A model generated the notes under the pieces. The model was not told where the DNA came from, searched no databases, and saw only the letters and a list, made by a program, of their open reading frames with translations. This document shows, piece after piece, positions 36,676 through 45,343 of a stretch of 64,000 nucleotides of DNA. Each line of letters starts with the position of its first letter. Positions within the stretch are counted from its first letter, which is position 1. The translations under genes and the position numbers were made by a program. Origin of the DNA: F-183 sp964627455 (GTDB taxonomy: Bacteria > Acidobacteriota > Terriglobia > Bryobacterales > Bryobacteraceae); NCBI GenBank assembly GCA_964627455.1, contig CAZVKC010000001.1, positions 124,001 to 188,000 on the forward strand, read 5' to 3'.

Positions 36676-37427
36676 ATGATGATGGTGCGCCTGGTTCCGG
36701 GAGAGCTAATACTGCGACTCAGCCTCAGACTCAGAAGACCTGGTGGTGGACGTGGCCGCGGCGCTTTTCGGTTCCTGGTGGTGGGGTTGCTGCAGCTGTT
36801 GCTCGTCCTGGTGATTCTGCTGGCGCCGTCGTCATTGGTGCAGCAGCAGATGATGGCTGCTGCTGCGGCGGGGGCTCGGAAGAAGAAAGCGAAGCTGCTT
36901 TCCAAGGGGCTTTACGCGGTCTTCGAGACTGCGCAGGGGGCGTTCACGGCGCTGCTGTGTGAGGAGGCTACGCCACGGACGGTGCGGAACTTCGTAGCGC
37001 TGGCCGATGGGGTCCAGGCGACGGTGGATCCACAGACGAAGAAGCCGGTCCGACGGCGGTTTTACGATGGGGTGACGTTCCACCGCGTGGTCCGAGGGGA
37101 GTTGATTCAGGCCGGGGATCCGACGGGGGTCGGGAACCATAATTGCGGGGTCACGATTCCGGATGAGATCCGGCCGGGGCTGCGGTTTGTGGCGAGCGGG
37201 ACGCTGGCTATGGCCAATACGGGGGAACCGAATAGCGGGGGATGCCAGTTCTTCGTGACGGTGAATCCGATGGGGGTTTGGAAGGATTGGAGGTCGTGGA
37301 GGCGATCAACCGGATGCCGGGACGGGGGGAGCGTCCGGCGGCGCCGGTGCGGCTGCATCGGGTGACGATTCAGAAGGTGGTGGGTCCTCCTCCGGATCGG
37401 GGGAAGGAAGTGTTTGGGCGGGACTAA
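36676..37427 (+). pseudogene. Cyclophilin-type peptidyl-prolyl isomerase, disrupted
   Basis: A basic N-terminus and a long hydrophobic segment (LVVGLLQLLLVLVILL) precede a cyclophilin domain: YAVFETAQGAFTALLCEEATPRTVRNFVALADG, FYDGVTFHRVVRGELIQAGDP, and GTLAMANTGEPNSGGCQFFVTVNP. Immediately after FFVTVNPM (about 37270) the homology leaves the frame. It resumes in another frame as GLEGLEVVEAINRMPGRGERPAAPVRLHRVTIQKV. The expected P.LDG.YTVFG.VV segment, about 15 residues, is missing at the junction. So the gene has an internal deletion with frameshift, unless it is an assembly error. The stop of the second frame (TAA at 37425-37427) lies within the repeat copy starting at 37410. Confidence 0.7.
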
Positions 37428-37492
37428 AGTCCCGCGCGGACTCAAGTCCGCCCCACTGGGCTTGTAGCAGCTTGGACGGGGCTTCAGGGGGC
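37410..37492. repeat. Dispersed palindromic repeat, copy B
   Basis: GTGTTTGGGCGGGACTAAAGTCCCGC then GCGGACTCAAGTCCGCCCCACTGGG, followed by CTTGTAGCAGCTTGGACGGGGCTTCA. It matches copy A in order and spacing of the two palindromes and copy C in the trailing part. It begins within the last codons of the disrupted cyclophilin. Confidence 0.75.
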
Positions 37493-37550
37493 TCCTGTAT
37501 TGGCGGCGTGGCTGGCCTCCTGGCACCATTGCCGGGCATGAATTCAGAGC

Positions 37551-37655
37551 GTGTTTTCGGGGCGGGACTTAAGTCCCGCGCAGGCTAAAGCCTGGCTAAA
37601 GCCGGCTAGAGCCTACACCACCGGGCTTGCAGGAGCTTGGACGGCTTCACAGAGT
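37551..37655. repeat. Dispersed palindromic repeat, copy C (ilvD leader)
   Basis: GTGTTTTCGGGGCGGGACTTAAGTCCCGC, then a diverged AGGCTAAAGCCTGGCTAAAGCCGGCT stretch, then CACCGGGCTTGCAGGAGCTTGGACGGCTTCA shared with copy B. It ends about 40 bases before ilvD. With copy B it fills the 265-base gap between the cyclophilin remnant and ilvD; no gene or riboswitch is seen there. Confidence 0.7.
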
Positions 37656-37692
37656 GTGTTTGAGAGATGGGGTAAGCTGAAGGGTTAGAACC

Positions 37693-39381
37693 ATGCCTCC
37701 GATCCTCAATAAAATCAGCTCTCGAATTACACAGCCGAAGTCCCAGGGCGCATCGCAGGCGATGCTGTACGCCACTGGACTGACTGAAGCCGATATGAAT
37801 AAGCCGCAGGTCGGCATCGGCTCCATCTGGTATGAAGGCAATCCCTGCAACATGCACCTGATGGACCTCGCCGCCAAAGTGAAGGACGGCGTGCAGTCGG
37901 CCGGCATGGTGCCGATGCGGTTCAATACCATCGGCGTCAGCGACGGCATCTCGATGGGCACCGACGGCATGAGCTACTCGCTGCAATCGCGCGACCTCAT
38001 CGCCGACTCGATCGAGACCATCATGGGCGCACAGTGGTACGACGCGCTGGTCGCCATCCCCGGCTGCGACAAGAATATGCCCGGCTGCATGATCGCCATG
38101 GGACGCCTCAACCGGCCCGCCATCATGGTGTACGGCGGCACCATCCGCGCGGGTTGCTCCAAAGAAGACAAGAAGCTCGATATCGTGAACGCGTTCCAGT
38201 CCTACGGGCAGTTCCTGACCGGCGAGATCAGCGACACGCGGCGGCAGGACATCGTGCGGCATTCGTGCCCGGGCGCGGGCGCGTGCGGCGGCATGTATAC
38301 GGCCAACACGATGGCTTCAGCGATCGAAGCGATGGGGATGTCGCTGCCGTATAGCTCATCGACTCCGGCCGAGGATCCGCTCAAGCTCGACGAATGCGTG
38401 CGGGCCGGCGCGGCGATCCTGCGGCTGCTGGAACTGGATCTGAAGCCTCGCGACATCATGACGCGCGCGGCGTTCGAGAATGCGATGGTGCTGGTGTCGG
38501 CGACGGGCGGATCGACGAATGCAGTGCTGCATCTGATCGCGATCGCGCGGGCGGTCGGCGTGCCGCTGACGATCGACGACTTCCAGGCGGTGAGCAATCG
38601 CGTGCCGCTGCTGGCGGACTTCAAGCCGTCGGGCAAGTACGTGATGGAAGACCTGCAGGGCGTGGGCGGCATCCCGGCGGTGTTGAAGATGCTGCTGGCG
38701 GAAGGGCTGATCGACGGCAGTTGCATGACGGTGACCGGCAAGACGCTGGCGGAGAACCTGGCGGAACTGCCGGGCCTCAGCGAAGGGCAGGAGATCGTGC
38801 AGCCGCTGAGCAAGCCGATCAAGGCGACGGGCCATATTCAAATCCTGCGCGGGAACCTGGCGCCCGAGGGCGCGGTGGCGAAGATCACGGGCAAGGAAGG
38901 GCTGCGCTTTGTGGGTCCGGCGCGCGTGTATGATTCCGAAGAAGACATGCTGCACGGACTCGAGAACAAGGAGATCGGCAAGGGCGATGTGATCATCATC
39001 CGGTATGAAGGTCCGAAGGGCGGACCGGGGATGCCGGAGATGCTGACGCCGACGTCGGCGATCATGGGCGCGGGCCTGGGCAAGGATGTCGCGCTGATGA
39101 CCGATGGACGGTTCTCCGGTGGTTCGCACGGGTTCATCGTGGGGCACGTGACGCCGGAGGCGCAGGAGGGAGGTCCGATCGCGCTGGTGCAAAATGGCGA
39201 CATCGTGACGATCGACGCGGAGAAGAATATCATCGCGTTCGATGTCACGGATGAGGAGATCGCGCGGCGGCGCGCGGCGTGGAAGATGCCGCCGTACAAG
39301 GCGAATCGCGGCACGCTGGCGAAGTACATCCGGCTGGTGAAGAACGCGTCGAACGGCTGCGTGACGGACGAAGAACTGTAG
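37693..39381 (+). CDS. ilvD: Dihydroxy-acid dehydratase
   Basis: 562 residues, the usual length. It dehydrates 2,3-dihydroxy-isovalerate and 2,3-dihydroxy-3-methylvalerate in valine and isoleucine synthesis. Cluster-binding cysteines appear in PGCDKNMPGCMIAMGR (about 118-133) and SCPGAGACGGMYTANTM (about 192-208), with Mg/active-site surroundings in GGSTNAVLHLIAIAR and the C-terminal MTDGRFSGGSHGFIVGHV. ATG at 37693. It is monocistronic here: the next gene is convergent, and no other branched-chain gene is near. The leader contains two palindromic repeat copies and no leader peptide that I can recognise. Confidence 0.96.
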   Translation: MPPILNKISSRITQPKSQGASQAMLYATGLTEADMNKPQVGIGSIWYEGNPCNMHLMDLAAKVKDGVQSAGMVPMRFNTIGVSDGISMGTDGMSYSLQSRDLIADSIETIMGAQWYDALVAIPGCDKNMPGCMIAMGRLNRPAIMVYGGTIRAGCSKEDKKLDIVNAFQSYGQFLTGEISDTRRQDIVRHSCPGAGACGGMYTANTMASAIEAMGMSLPYSSSTPAEDPLKLDECVRAGAAILRLLELDLKPRDIMTRAAFENAMVLVSATGGSTNAVLHLIAIARAVGVPLTIDDFQAVSNRVPLLADFKPSGKYVMEDLQGVGGIPAVLKMLLAEGLIDGSCMTVTGKTLAENLAELPGLSEGQEIVQPLSKPIKATGHIQILRGNLAPEGAVAKITGKEGLRFVGPARVYDSEEDMLHGLENKEIGKGDVIIIRYEGPKGGPGMPEMLTPTSAIMGAGLGKDVALMTDGRFSGGSHGFIVGHVTPEAQEGGPIALVQNGDIVTIDAEKNIIAFDVTDEEIARRRAAWKMPPYKANRGTLAKYIRLVKNASNGCVTDEEL

Positions 39382-39393
39382 TTGATGGGATGG

Positions 39394-39415
39394 GTGGAGC
39401 CTTTAGAGGCTCCAC
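39394..39415. terminator. Hairpin between convergent ilvD and ABM genes
   Basis: GTGGAGCCT (39394-39402), TTAG, AGGCTCCAC (39407-39415). Perfect 9-bp stem in the short convergent gap, overlapping the stop of the minus-strand gene. No T-run on either strand, so termination is plausible but not proven. Confidence 0.45.
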
Positions 39416-39708
39416 TCATTGGTGACGACGGTGTGGAAGTGTTCGACGACGGCGCCGTTGCGGTGGGCGCCGAGGCGGTCGCGCCAGGTTTCGAAGAGCT
39501 TGCTGCCGCGGAAGCCCTGGGTGTGGGCTTCGAGGGTTTCCCAGCGGACGATGAGGATGTAGCGGGTGGGCGTTTCGTGGCTGCGCTGGACGGTGTGGCC
39601 GTGATAGCCGGGGCTGGCGGCGATGACGCCTTTCAACTCCTGCATGGCCTGTTCGAAGTCGGCCGTGGCGTCGGGGGCGATGCGGAAATCCGCGATTTCG
39701 AGAATCAT
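39403..39708 (-). CDS. Antibiotic biosynthesis monooxygenase (ABM) fold protein
   Basis: 101 residues, a single dimeric alpha-beta barrel domain. MILEIADFRIAPDATADFEQAM opens the first strand and helix, SPGYHGHTVQRSHETPTRYILIVRWETLEAH forms the central strands, and FRGSKLFETWRDRL the late helix. This is the ABM/YgiN-like layout. Such proteins range from quinol monooxygenases to stress proteins of unknown substrate. Nothing here selects among these. It is convergent with ilvD. Confidence 0.82.
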   Translation of the reverse strand: MILEIADFRIAPDATADFEQAMQELKGVIAASPGYHGHTVQRSHETPTRYILIVRWETLEAHTQGFRGSKLFETWRDRLGAHRNGAVVEHFHTVVTNEWSL

Positions 39709-39736
39709 TCCAGTCGCTATTCTAGCGAACCTTACT

Positions 39737-40198
39737 TCACTTCCAGTTCACGTAGAAGTATTTGTCGAGTTCGGCGGGAAAGCCGGGGTCCTTGGCGATG
39801 TCGGCCTGGTTGCCCTGCTGGCGGCTGTTGCGGGCGGCGTTGAGGGCGAGGGCGGTGTAGAAGGTGTGGGAGATGCTGCCCTGGGCTCCGCCGGAGACGC
39901 AGGGGTCGACGCGCTGGTCGAGGAGGACGTTGGCGCCGCGGCGCTTGGCTTCTTCCTGGAAGAATTTGAGGAATCGGGCGGAGGTGGGTCCCCAGACGCC
40001 GTCGACGGTGAGCGGCTTGGTTTCGCCGGGCGGGCGGAAGCCTTTGGATATGGGGGAGTCGTTCCAGGCGATTCTGAGAAGGTGCTGGACGAGCAGGACA
40101 TCGGGACGGTTGTTGGGGCAACCGGTTCCGACGGCGGCATCGACGCCGTAGGCTGCGGTGACGTCGGGCGTGGAACGCACGCTGAAGAGTCTGGGCAT
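39737..40198 (-). CDS. Hypothetical protein, peptidoglycan-binding-like (153 aa)
   Basis: No signal peptide. The central stretch VLLVQHLLRIAWND ... LTVDGVWGPTSARFLKFFQEEA (about 34-90) resembles a PG_binding_1 repeat, in which D-G-x-(W/F)-G-x-x-T marks the turn between helices. The C-terminus (SISHTFYTALALNAAR) is helical. It lies next to a lytic transglycosylase on the same strand, which fits a cell-wall theme. The match is partial, so the family call is tentative. Confidence 0.6.
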   Translation of the reverse strand: MPRLFSVRSTPDVTAAYGVDAAVGTGCPNNRPDVLLVQHLLRIAWNDSPISKGFRPPGETKPLTVDGVWGPTSARFLKFFQEEAKRRGANVLLDQRVDPCVSGGAQGSISHTFYTALALNAARNSRQQGNQADIAKDPGFPAELDKYFYVNWK

Positions 40199-40248
40199 TT
40201 GGGGGTGGCTGCCTCCTTTGGCTTCCTCCCATTATGCAGCAGGAGGGA

Positions 40249-40926
40249 TCAGCGCGCGGGGGCGGCTTTGAGTTGTTTGGAGTAGTTGCGGAGGACGCGG
40301 TCGACGTAGGTGATGGTTTCGCGGTAGGGCGGGGGACCGTTGTAGCGGTCGACGGCGCCGGGTCCGGCATTGTAGGCGGCGAGGGCTTTGACGGAGTCGC
40401 CGTCGTAGCGGAGGAGGAGTTCGCGGAGGTAGCGGGCGCCGGCTTCGATGTTCTGTTCGGGGTCGTGGGGATCGGCCTGGAGGGCGGCGGCGGTGCCGGG
40501 CATCAACTGCATGACGCCGATGGCGCCTTTGTTGGAGATCGCGTTGGGCTGGTAGGCGGATTCGGCGCGGGCGACGGAGTGGACGAATTCGGGCGGGAGT
40601 CCATTGTTGACGGCGGCGCGGGTGACGAGTTCCTGGATGGTGAGTTTGGGTTTGTTGGGGTCCGCGGGTTGCGGCTGCGTCGCTGTGGCGAGGGGCTGCG
40701 GCTGCGGGGGCGGGGCCACGAAGTCGTCGCGTTCGATGCGTTCGACCTGGGATTCGGCCAGTTGGGTTTCGCCGCCTGCGGCCATGCGGAGGACATAGAC
40801 GCCATCGCGCAGTTCGACCTTTTCCGCGGTGATGCGGAAGCCGGATTTGAGGATGGCGTGTTCGGCAGCGGCGGCGGTGAGTCCTGCCGCGAATGCTGCT
40901 ACCAGGGCAGCGCGAAAGACAGACAT
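40249..40926 (-). CDS. Lytic transglycosylase, SLT domain
   Basis: 225 residues from ATG 40926, which has AAGGGA just upstream; the frame opens earlier to 41067 without a signal peptide. The signal peptide is MSVFRAALVAAFAAGLTAAAA. A short beta segment and a Pro/Gln linker (about 72-92) come before the SLT domain: FVHSVARAESAYQPNAISNKGAIGVMQLMPGTA, with the catalytic Glu in ARAESAY (about 121). N-IEAGARYLRELLLRY and KALAAYNAGPGAVDRY complete the family motifs. It would cleave the peptidoglycan glycan strand in the periplasm. Confidence 0.93.
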   Translation of the reverse strand: MSVFRAALVAAFAAGLTAAAAEHAILKSGFRITAEKVELRDGVYVLRMAAGGETQLAESQVERIERDDFVAPPPQPQPLATATQPQPADPNKPKLTIQELVTRAAVNNGLPPEFVHSVARAESAYQPNAISNKGAIGVMQLMPGTAAALQADPHDPEQNIEAGARYLRELLLRYDGDSVKALAAYNAGPGAVDRYNGPPPYRETITYVDRVLRNYSKQLKAAPAR

Positions 40927-41259
40927 TCCCTTGAACAGTATGACGCAACGAGGTCCGGAAGCGTGCAGGGGGTGATGCAGGAAATCGGGTGCAGGAGCCA
41001 CTTGGGAACGAGCGATTTGGCTGCCGTCCTCAACGGCGGCCCTGGCATCAGTAACTACGGGCAGCAAAGCTGGAAGTCCCGCCTGATGACCGGCGCTGGC
41101 CCACGAACAAACAGCGACTCTTCGCCGCGCGGCGTTCCCCGTAGTAAAGAAACCACGGTTATCACAACGACCCGCGACAGGTAGGAAGAGAGTCTGGCCC
41201 CCACACCCCGTTAATCCGAGGGTACGGAGAACGGCCAGCCGGATCCACTGGGTGTTTCC
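40927..41259. other. Intergenic region between lytic transglycosylase and response regulator
   Basis: About 330 bases without a convincing gene. The open frame extending the transglycosylase upstream lacks family features. No tRNA, clear hairpin terminator or repeat was found. Confidence 0.5.
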
Positions 41260-41961
41260 CTAGTTTGGTGCATCCCAGTTGTGGGACGGGTTGTATGACG
41301 GGATCAGGCCCTGTTCGACGGCGATGCGGACGAGGTCGCCGGTAGAATGGGCGCCGAGTTTGGCCATCATGCGGCTCTTGTGGAAGTCCACGGTCTTGAT
41401 GGAGATGCCGAGGTCGTGGGCGATTTCCTTGTTGAGGCGGCCTTCGGCGACGAGTTGGAGGATTTCGCGCTGGCGGGCGGTGAGACCTTCGGGTTCGCGG
41501 GAGAGGGCCAGTGCGGGGTTGAGGAACTGGGCCACGACCTCCTTGTGGAAGCCCGGGGAGACGTAGCGCTTTCCTTCGTGGGTGACCTGGCGGATGGCTT
41601 CGAGGAGTTCGTCGGCCATGCCTGTTTTGAGGACATAGGCGTCGCCGCCGGTTTCGAGCGCCTTTCTCAGGTACATGGGGTTGGAGTGCATGCTGAGGAA
41701 GATGAGTTTGGCGCCGGGCAGGGCGTCTTTGATGCGGATGGCGGCTTCGAAGCCATTGAGGCGGGGCATGGAGACGTCGAGAATCACGAGGTCGGGATGG
41801 AGGCGGATGGCTTCGTCGACGAGTTGGCGGCCGTCGGTGGCGCTGCCGGCGATCTCGAACTGGGGTTCGAGAAGGCTGCGGATGCCGCCGAGCATCAGAA
41901 CGTGGTCGTCGCCCAGCAGGATCCGCAAGCCCCGGTCATTCTTCTGCTGCTGAGGGTGCAT
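41260..41961 (-). CDS. NarL/FixJ-type response regulator
   Basis: 233 residues. Receiver domain: acidic pair LLGDDHVLM (about 16-24), phosphoacceptor LVILDVSMPRLNGFEA (Asp about 62), LIFLSMHSN, and lysine VLKTGM. A LuxR-type helix-turn-helix follows: LTARQREILQLVAEGRLNKEIAHDLGISIKTVDFHKSRMMAKLG (about 164-207). No kinase lies beside it. The partial HisKA_3 kinase at the left edge is of the right class but 39 kb away. It is separated from the methyltransferase gene by 82 bases on the same strand. Confidence 0.93.
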   Translation of the reverse strand: MHPQQQKNDRGLRILLGDDHVLMLGGIRSLLEPQFEIAGSATDGRQLVDEAIRLHPDLVILDVSMPRLNGFEAAIRIKDALPGAKLIFLSMHSNPMYLRKALETGGDAYVLKTGMADELLEAIRQVTHEGKRYVSPGFHKEVVAQFLNPALALSREPEGLTARQREILQLVAEGRLNKEIAHDLGISIKTVDFHKSRMMAKLGAHSTGDLVRIAVEQGLIPSYNPSHNWDAPN

Positions 41962-42043
41962 GAAAGATCGCCAACCAAAAGGAAGTATAACCCACAGCAG
42001 GTCCGGGGGCCGACTGGGGATTGTCCGAGGAGTGGTTGTGATT

Positions 42044-42802
42044 TCAGGCCGGCTTCTTGCGCGCGACGACGATGCGGCCGGGGACGAGCCAGAGCCACTT
42101 CTTCACGGAGTCGTCGATCTGGTCCGCGCCGGCGTCACCGAGGACCTTGCCGTACTCGCCGGCATGCAGGATGTCGAACAGGACGACTTGTCCGCCGGGC
42201 TTGGTGACACGCAGGAGTTCGCGAATGGCAGCGGCGCGATCGGGCGCGTCGGGGATTTCGTGCAGTACGGTCGAGGAGAGCACGACGTCGAAGCTGTTGT
42301 CGCCGTAGGTCAACTGGCGGATGTCGCCGTTCTCGATCTTGACGCGGTCGGCGACGCCTTCGGCCTTGGCGTTGGCGACGGCGAATTCCTGCTTGTTGCC
42401 GGAGAGGCTTTGCGGGTCCCAGATGTCGATGCCGGTGACGCGGCCCTTTTTCAGACGTTTTGCGGCGCCGATGGCGAGCAGGCCGCGGCCGCAGCCTGCG
42501 TCGAGGACCTTCTCATCGCCGGTCCACTGGATCTTGCCGAGGATCTCTTCGCGGAGTTGCAGTTTGCCGGTCTGGCTGGACCAGCGCATGTACAACGCGA
42601 CGCCGAGGAACGCCAGTCCGATCAGAACGAAGATGATCATGAGCGTCGAGCCGGGCCCTGGAAGGTCCTGCCGGTTCATGTACCAGATGCCGATGCCGAG
42701 GGCGGCAAAGGATCCGGCGCGCCAGAAGAAATTGCTGACGGTTTCCGGCGCGTCGAGGCCGTAATCGACGACGGTTTTGGAAGCCTCTTCCGTTGCGGCC
42801 AT
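42044..42802 (-). CDS. Membrane-anchored SAM-dependent methyltransferase
   Basis: 252 residues. Two N-terminal helices (AGSFAALGIGIWYMN, about 28-42; LMIIFVLIGLAFLGVALYM, about 54-72) precede a class I methyltransferase: VLDAGCGRGLLAIGAAKRL (SAM motif I, about 99-117), VTGIDIW, IENGDIRQL, FDVVLSSTVLHEIPD, and PGGQVVLFDILH. The substrate is not indicated. ATG 42802 shares a base with the topA stop (TAATG), so it is translated with topA. Confidence 0.9.
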   Translation of the reverse strand: MAATEEASKTVVDYGLDAPETVSNFFWRAGSFAALGIGIWYMNRQDLPGPGSTLMIIFVLIGLAFLGVALYMRWSSQTGKLQLREEILGKIQWTGDEKVLDAGCGRGLLAIGAAKRLKKGRVTGIDIWDPQSLSGNKQEFAVANAKAEGVADRVKIENGDIRQLTYGDNSFDVVLSSTVLHEIPDAPDRAAAIRELLRVTKPGGQVVLFDILHAGEYGKVLGDAGADQIDDSVKKWLWLVPGRIVVARKKPA

Positions 42803-45237
42803 TATGCGTTCACGACCTCAGCAGGCGCGGGCTGTTGTTCCAGGGCATGCTTGTGCTTGCACTCGGCATTGGGGCACTGGGCAAACGCGCCGGCCTTCAG
42901 GTACTTTTCGATGAGGTACGAGCCGCCGCAATCCGGGCACTTCTCGTTGATGGGCTTACCCCAGGCAACGAAGTCGCAATCGGGATAGCGGTTGCAGCCG
43001 AAGAAGGTCTTGCCGCGCTTGGAGCGGCGTTCGACGACCTCGCCCTGCGAGCAGTTGGGGCAGGGAACTCCGATGGTTTTCTGCTTGACGAACTTACAGG
43101 TCGGGTAGTTGGAGCAGGCGGTGAATTCGCCGAAGCGTCCGAACTTCATGACGAGCTTGTTGCCGCAGTTCGGGCAATCTTCGTCGAGCGGGACATCGGC
43201 TTTTTTCTGCTCGGTGGCGCCGATCTTCTTGGTGGTCTTGCAGTCGGGATAGCCGGAGCAGGCGAAGAAGGTTCCGAAGCGGCCTTTTTTGAGGACCATT
43301 TCACGGCCGCAGTTTTCGCAGTATTCCTGCGCGTCCTGCTCCATGATGTCGTTGGTTTCGGAGGTCGGCAGTTCGCGGGTGGAGCGGCATTCGGGATATC
43401 CGGTGCAAGCGATGAAGCGCCCGTTGCGGCCCCACTTGATGACCATGGGCTTGCCGCACTTGTCGCAGATGAAGTCGGTTTTCTCCTCCATCCGCTTGAT
43501 GTCCGTCATGTTGCGCTCGGCGTGTTCCAGGTCCTTCTGGAATCGCTCGTAGAACTCGCTCATCGCCTGACGCCAATCCATCTTGCCGTCTTCGATTTCG
43601 TCGAGTTCCTCTTCCATGCGCGCCGTGTACTTCACGTCGAACAGATCGTTGAAGCACTCGAGCAGGAGGTCGGTGACGATGAAGCCCAACTCGGTCGGGC
43701 TGAACTTGCCGCCTTCTTTTTTGACGTACTCGCGATCCTGAATGGTGGACAGGATCGAGGCGTAGGTGGACGGGCGTCCGACGCCGTCGGCTTCGAGCTG
43801 TTTCACCAGCGTCGCTTCGGTGTAGCGCGGCGGCGGTTCGGTGAAGTGCTGTTCGGGTTCGAACTGCTTGAAGCGCAGAACCTCGCCCTGGTCGACGGCC
43901 GGGAGCTTGTGCTTCAACTCCTCGTCGTCTTCGTCCTTCTGGTCTTTGCCTTCCTCGTACACACGCAGGAAGCCGTCGAACTTCTGGACGCTGCCCGTGG
44001 CGCGGAACATGTATTTCGCGCCATCCGTGCCGGGCGCGGCGACGTCGATGGTGGTCTGGTCGAAGACGGCGGGCGTCATCTGGCTGGCGATGAAGCGCAT
44101 CCAGATCAGGCGGTACAGCTTGAGTTCGTCTTCCTGCAGAAACGGCGCGACGTCTTCGGGCGAGCGCATCGCCGAGGTCGGGCGGATCGCTTCGTGGGCG
44201 TCCTGCGCGTCTTTCTTGCCGCGATAGAAGTTGGGGCCGGATTCCGGCAGGTATTCTTTGCCGTAGCGTTCGCCGATCATGCTACGGACTTCGGTCAGGG
44301 CTTCGGCCGACACGCGCACCGAATCGGTACGCATATAGGTGATGAGACCGGTGGCGCCCTCTTCGCCCATTTCCACGCCTTCGTAGAGTTTCTGGGCGAG
44401 CATCATGGTGCGCTTCACGCTGAAGCGCAATTTGCGGGCGGCTTCCTGCTGCAGGGTCGAGGTGATAAAAGGAGGCACCGGGTTGCGGCGCTTTTCCTTG
44501 TTGGTGATGGAGTCGACCGTGAAGGAAGTGCCGTCCAGCGCGCTCAGGATGGCGTTGGACGCGGCCTCGTTGGGGATCTCGAGGTTTTCCCCATTCTTTT
44601 TCTGCAGACGCGCCTTGAGGACCGGAGCCTTCTTGGCGTTGAGGTGGACGTCGAGGGTCCAGTACTCTTCCTTTTCGAAGGCGCGGATCTGGCGTTCGCG
44701 GTCGACGATCAGGCGCAGTGCTACGGTTTGCACACGGCCAGCCGAGAGTCCGCGGCGGACCTTGTCCCACAGCAGCGGTGAGATCTTGTAGCCGACCAGG
44801 CGGTCGAGAACGCGGCGGGCCTGCTGCGCGTCCACCAGGTTGACATTTACCGGCATGGGCTTCTCGAACGCCTTCTGAATGGCGTTCTTGGTGATTTCGT
44901 TGAACATCACCCGGTAAATCTTGGTGTCGGACTTCTTGTCCTGCAGTTCCTCCTGCAGGTGGTAGCAGATCGCTTCGCCTTCGCGATCCGGGTCAGCTGC
45001 GAGCCAAACGGCGTCGACGCCTTTGGCTGCAGACTTCAACTCGGTGATGAGCTTCTTCTTACCTTCAATGACCTCGTACTTGGGACGGAAATCGTTGTCG
45101 ACGTCCACCGAGAGGTCTTTCTTGGGAAGATCCTTAATATGGCCAAGTGAGGCCTTGACGACATAGGCCTTCCCCAGGTACTTGCCGATTGTTTTCGCCT
45201 TCGCCGGAGATTCGACGATGACGAGATTCTTTGCCAT
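42802..45237 (-). CDS. topA: DNA topoisomerase I
   Basis: 811 residues from ATG 45237 (MAKNLVIVESPAKAKTIGKYLG); the frame opens 16 codons earlier without family match. The Toprim domain has LVIVESPAKA and WLAADPDREGEA. The catalytic tyrosine lies in GLITYMRTDSVRVS. The C-terminus carries five four-cysteine zinc ribbons in a row (CDKCGKPM, CENCGREM, CPNCGNKL, CPNCSQGE, CPDCGGSY), more than the three of E. coli TopA. The enzyme relaxes negative supercoils. dprA directly upstream on the same strand is a widespread bacterial arrangement. Confidence 0.96.
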   Translation of the reverse strand: MAKNLVIVESPAKAKTIGKYLGKAYVVKASLGHIKDLPKKDLSVDVDNDFRPKYEVIEGKKKLITELKSAAKGVDAVWLAADPDREGEAICYHLQEELQDKKSDTKIYRVMFNEITKNAIQKAFEKPMPVNVNLVDAQQARRVLDRLVGYKISPLLWDKVRRGLSAGRVQTVALRLIVDRERQIRAFEKEEYWTLDVHLNAKKAPVLKARLQKKNGENLEIPNEAASNAILSALDGTSFTVDSITNKEKRRNPVPPFITSTLQQEAARKLRFSVKRTMMLAQKLYEGVEMGEEGATGLITYMRTDSVRVSAEALTEVRSMIGERYGKEYLPESGPNFYRGKKDAQDAHEAIRPTSAMRSPEDVAPFLQEDELKLYRLIWMRFIASQMTPAVFDQTTIDVAAPGTDGAKYMFRATGSVQKFDGFLRVYEEGKDQKDEDDEELKHKLPAVDQGEVLRFKQFEPEQHFTEPPPRYTEATLVKQLEADGVGRPSTYASILSTIQDREYVKKEGGKFSPTELGFIVTDLLLECFNDLFDVKYTARMEEELDEIEDGKMDWRQAMSEFYERFQKDLEHAERNMTDIKRMEEKTDFICDKCGKPMVIKWGRNGRFIACTGYPECRSTRELPTSETNDIMEQDAQEYCENCGREMVLKKGRFGTFFACSGYPDCKTTKKIGATEQKKADVPLDEDCPNCGNKLVMKFGRFGEFTACSNYPTCKFVKQKTIGVPCPNCSQGEVVERRSKRGKTFFGCNRYPDCDFVAWGKPINEKCPDCGGSYLIEKYLKAGAFAQCPNAECKHKHALEQQPAPAEVVNA

Positions 45238-45343
45238 AGTTTGATTTTTCAGACTAGCACAGGCCTGTGGAAAGGCCAGAGCCACCCCGCTGTAACAGGA
45301 TGCGACAGCCGGGAGGAAAGATGCAAGCTTGTCTGAAAGTGGC

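Noticed and set aside
42793..44781. 662-codon plus-strand ORF opposite topA
   Set aside because: Shadow of topA. No recognisable domain, no start signals, repeated valine/glycine-rich composition.
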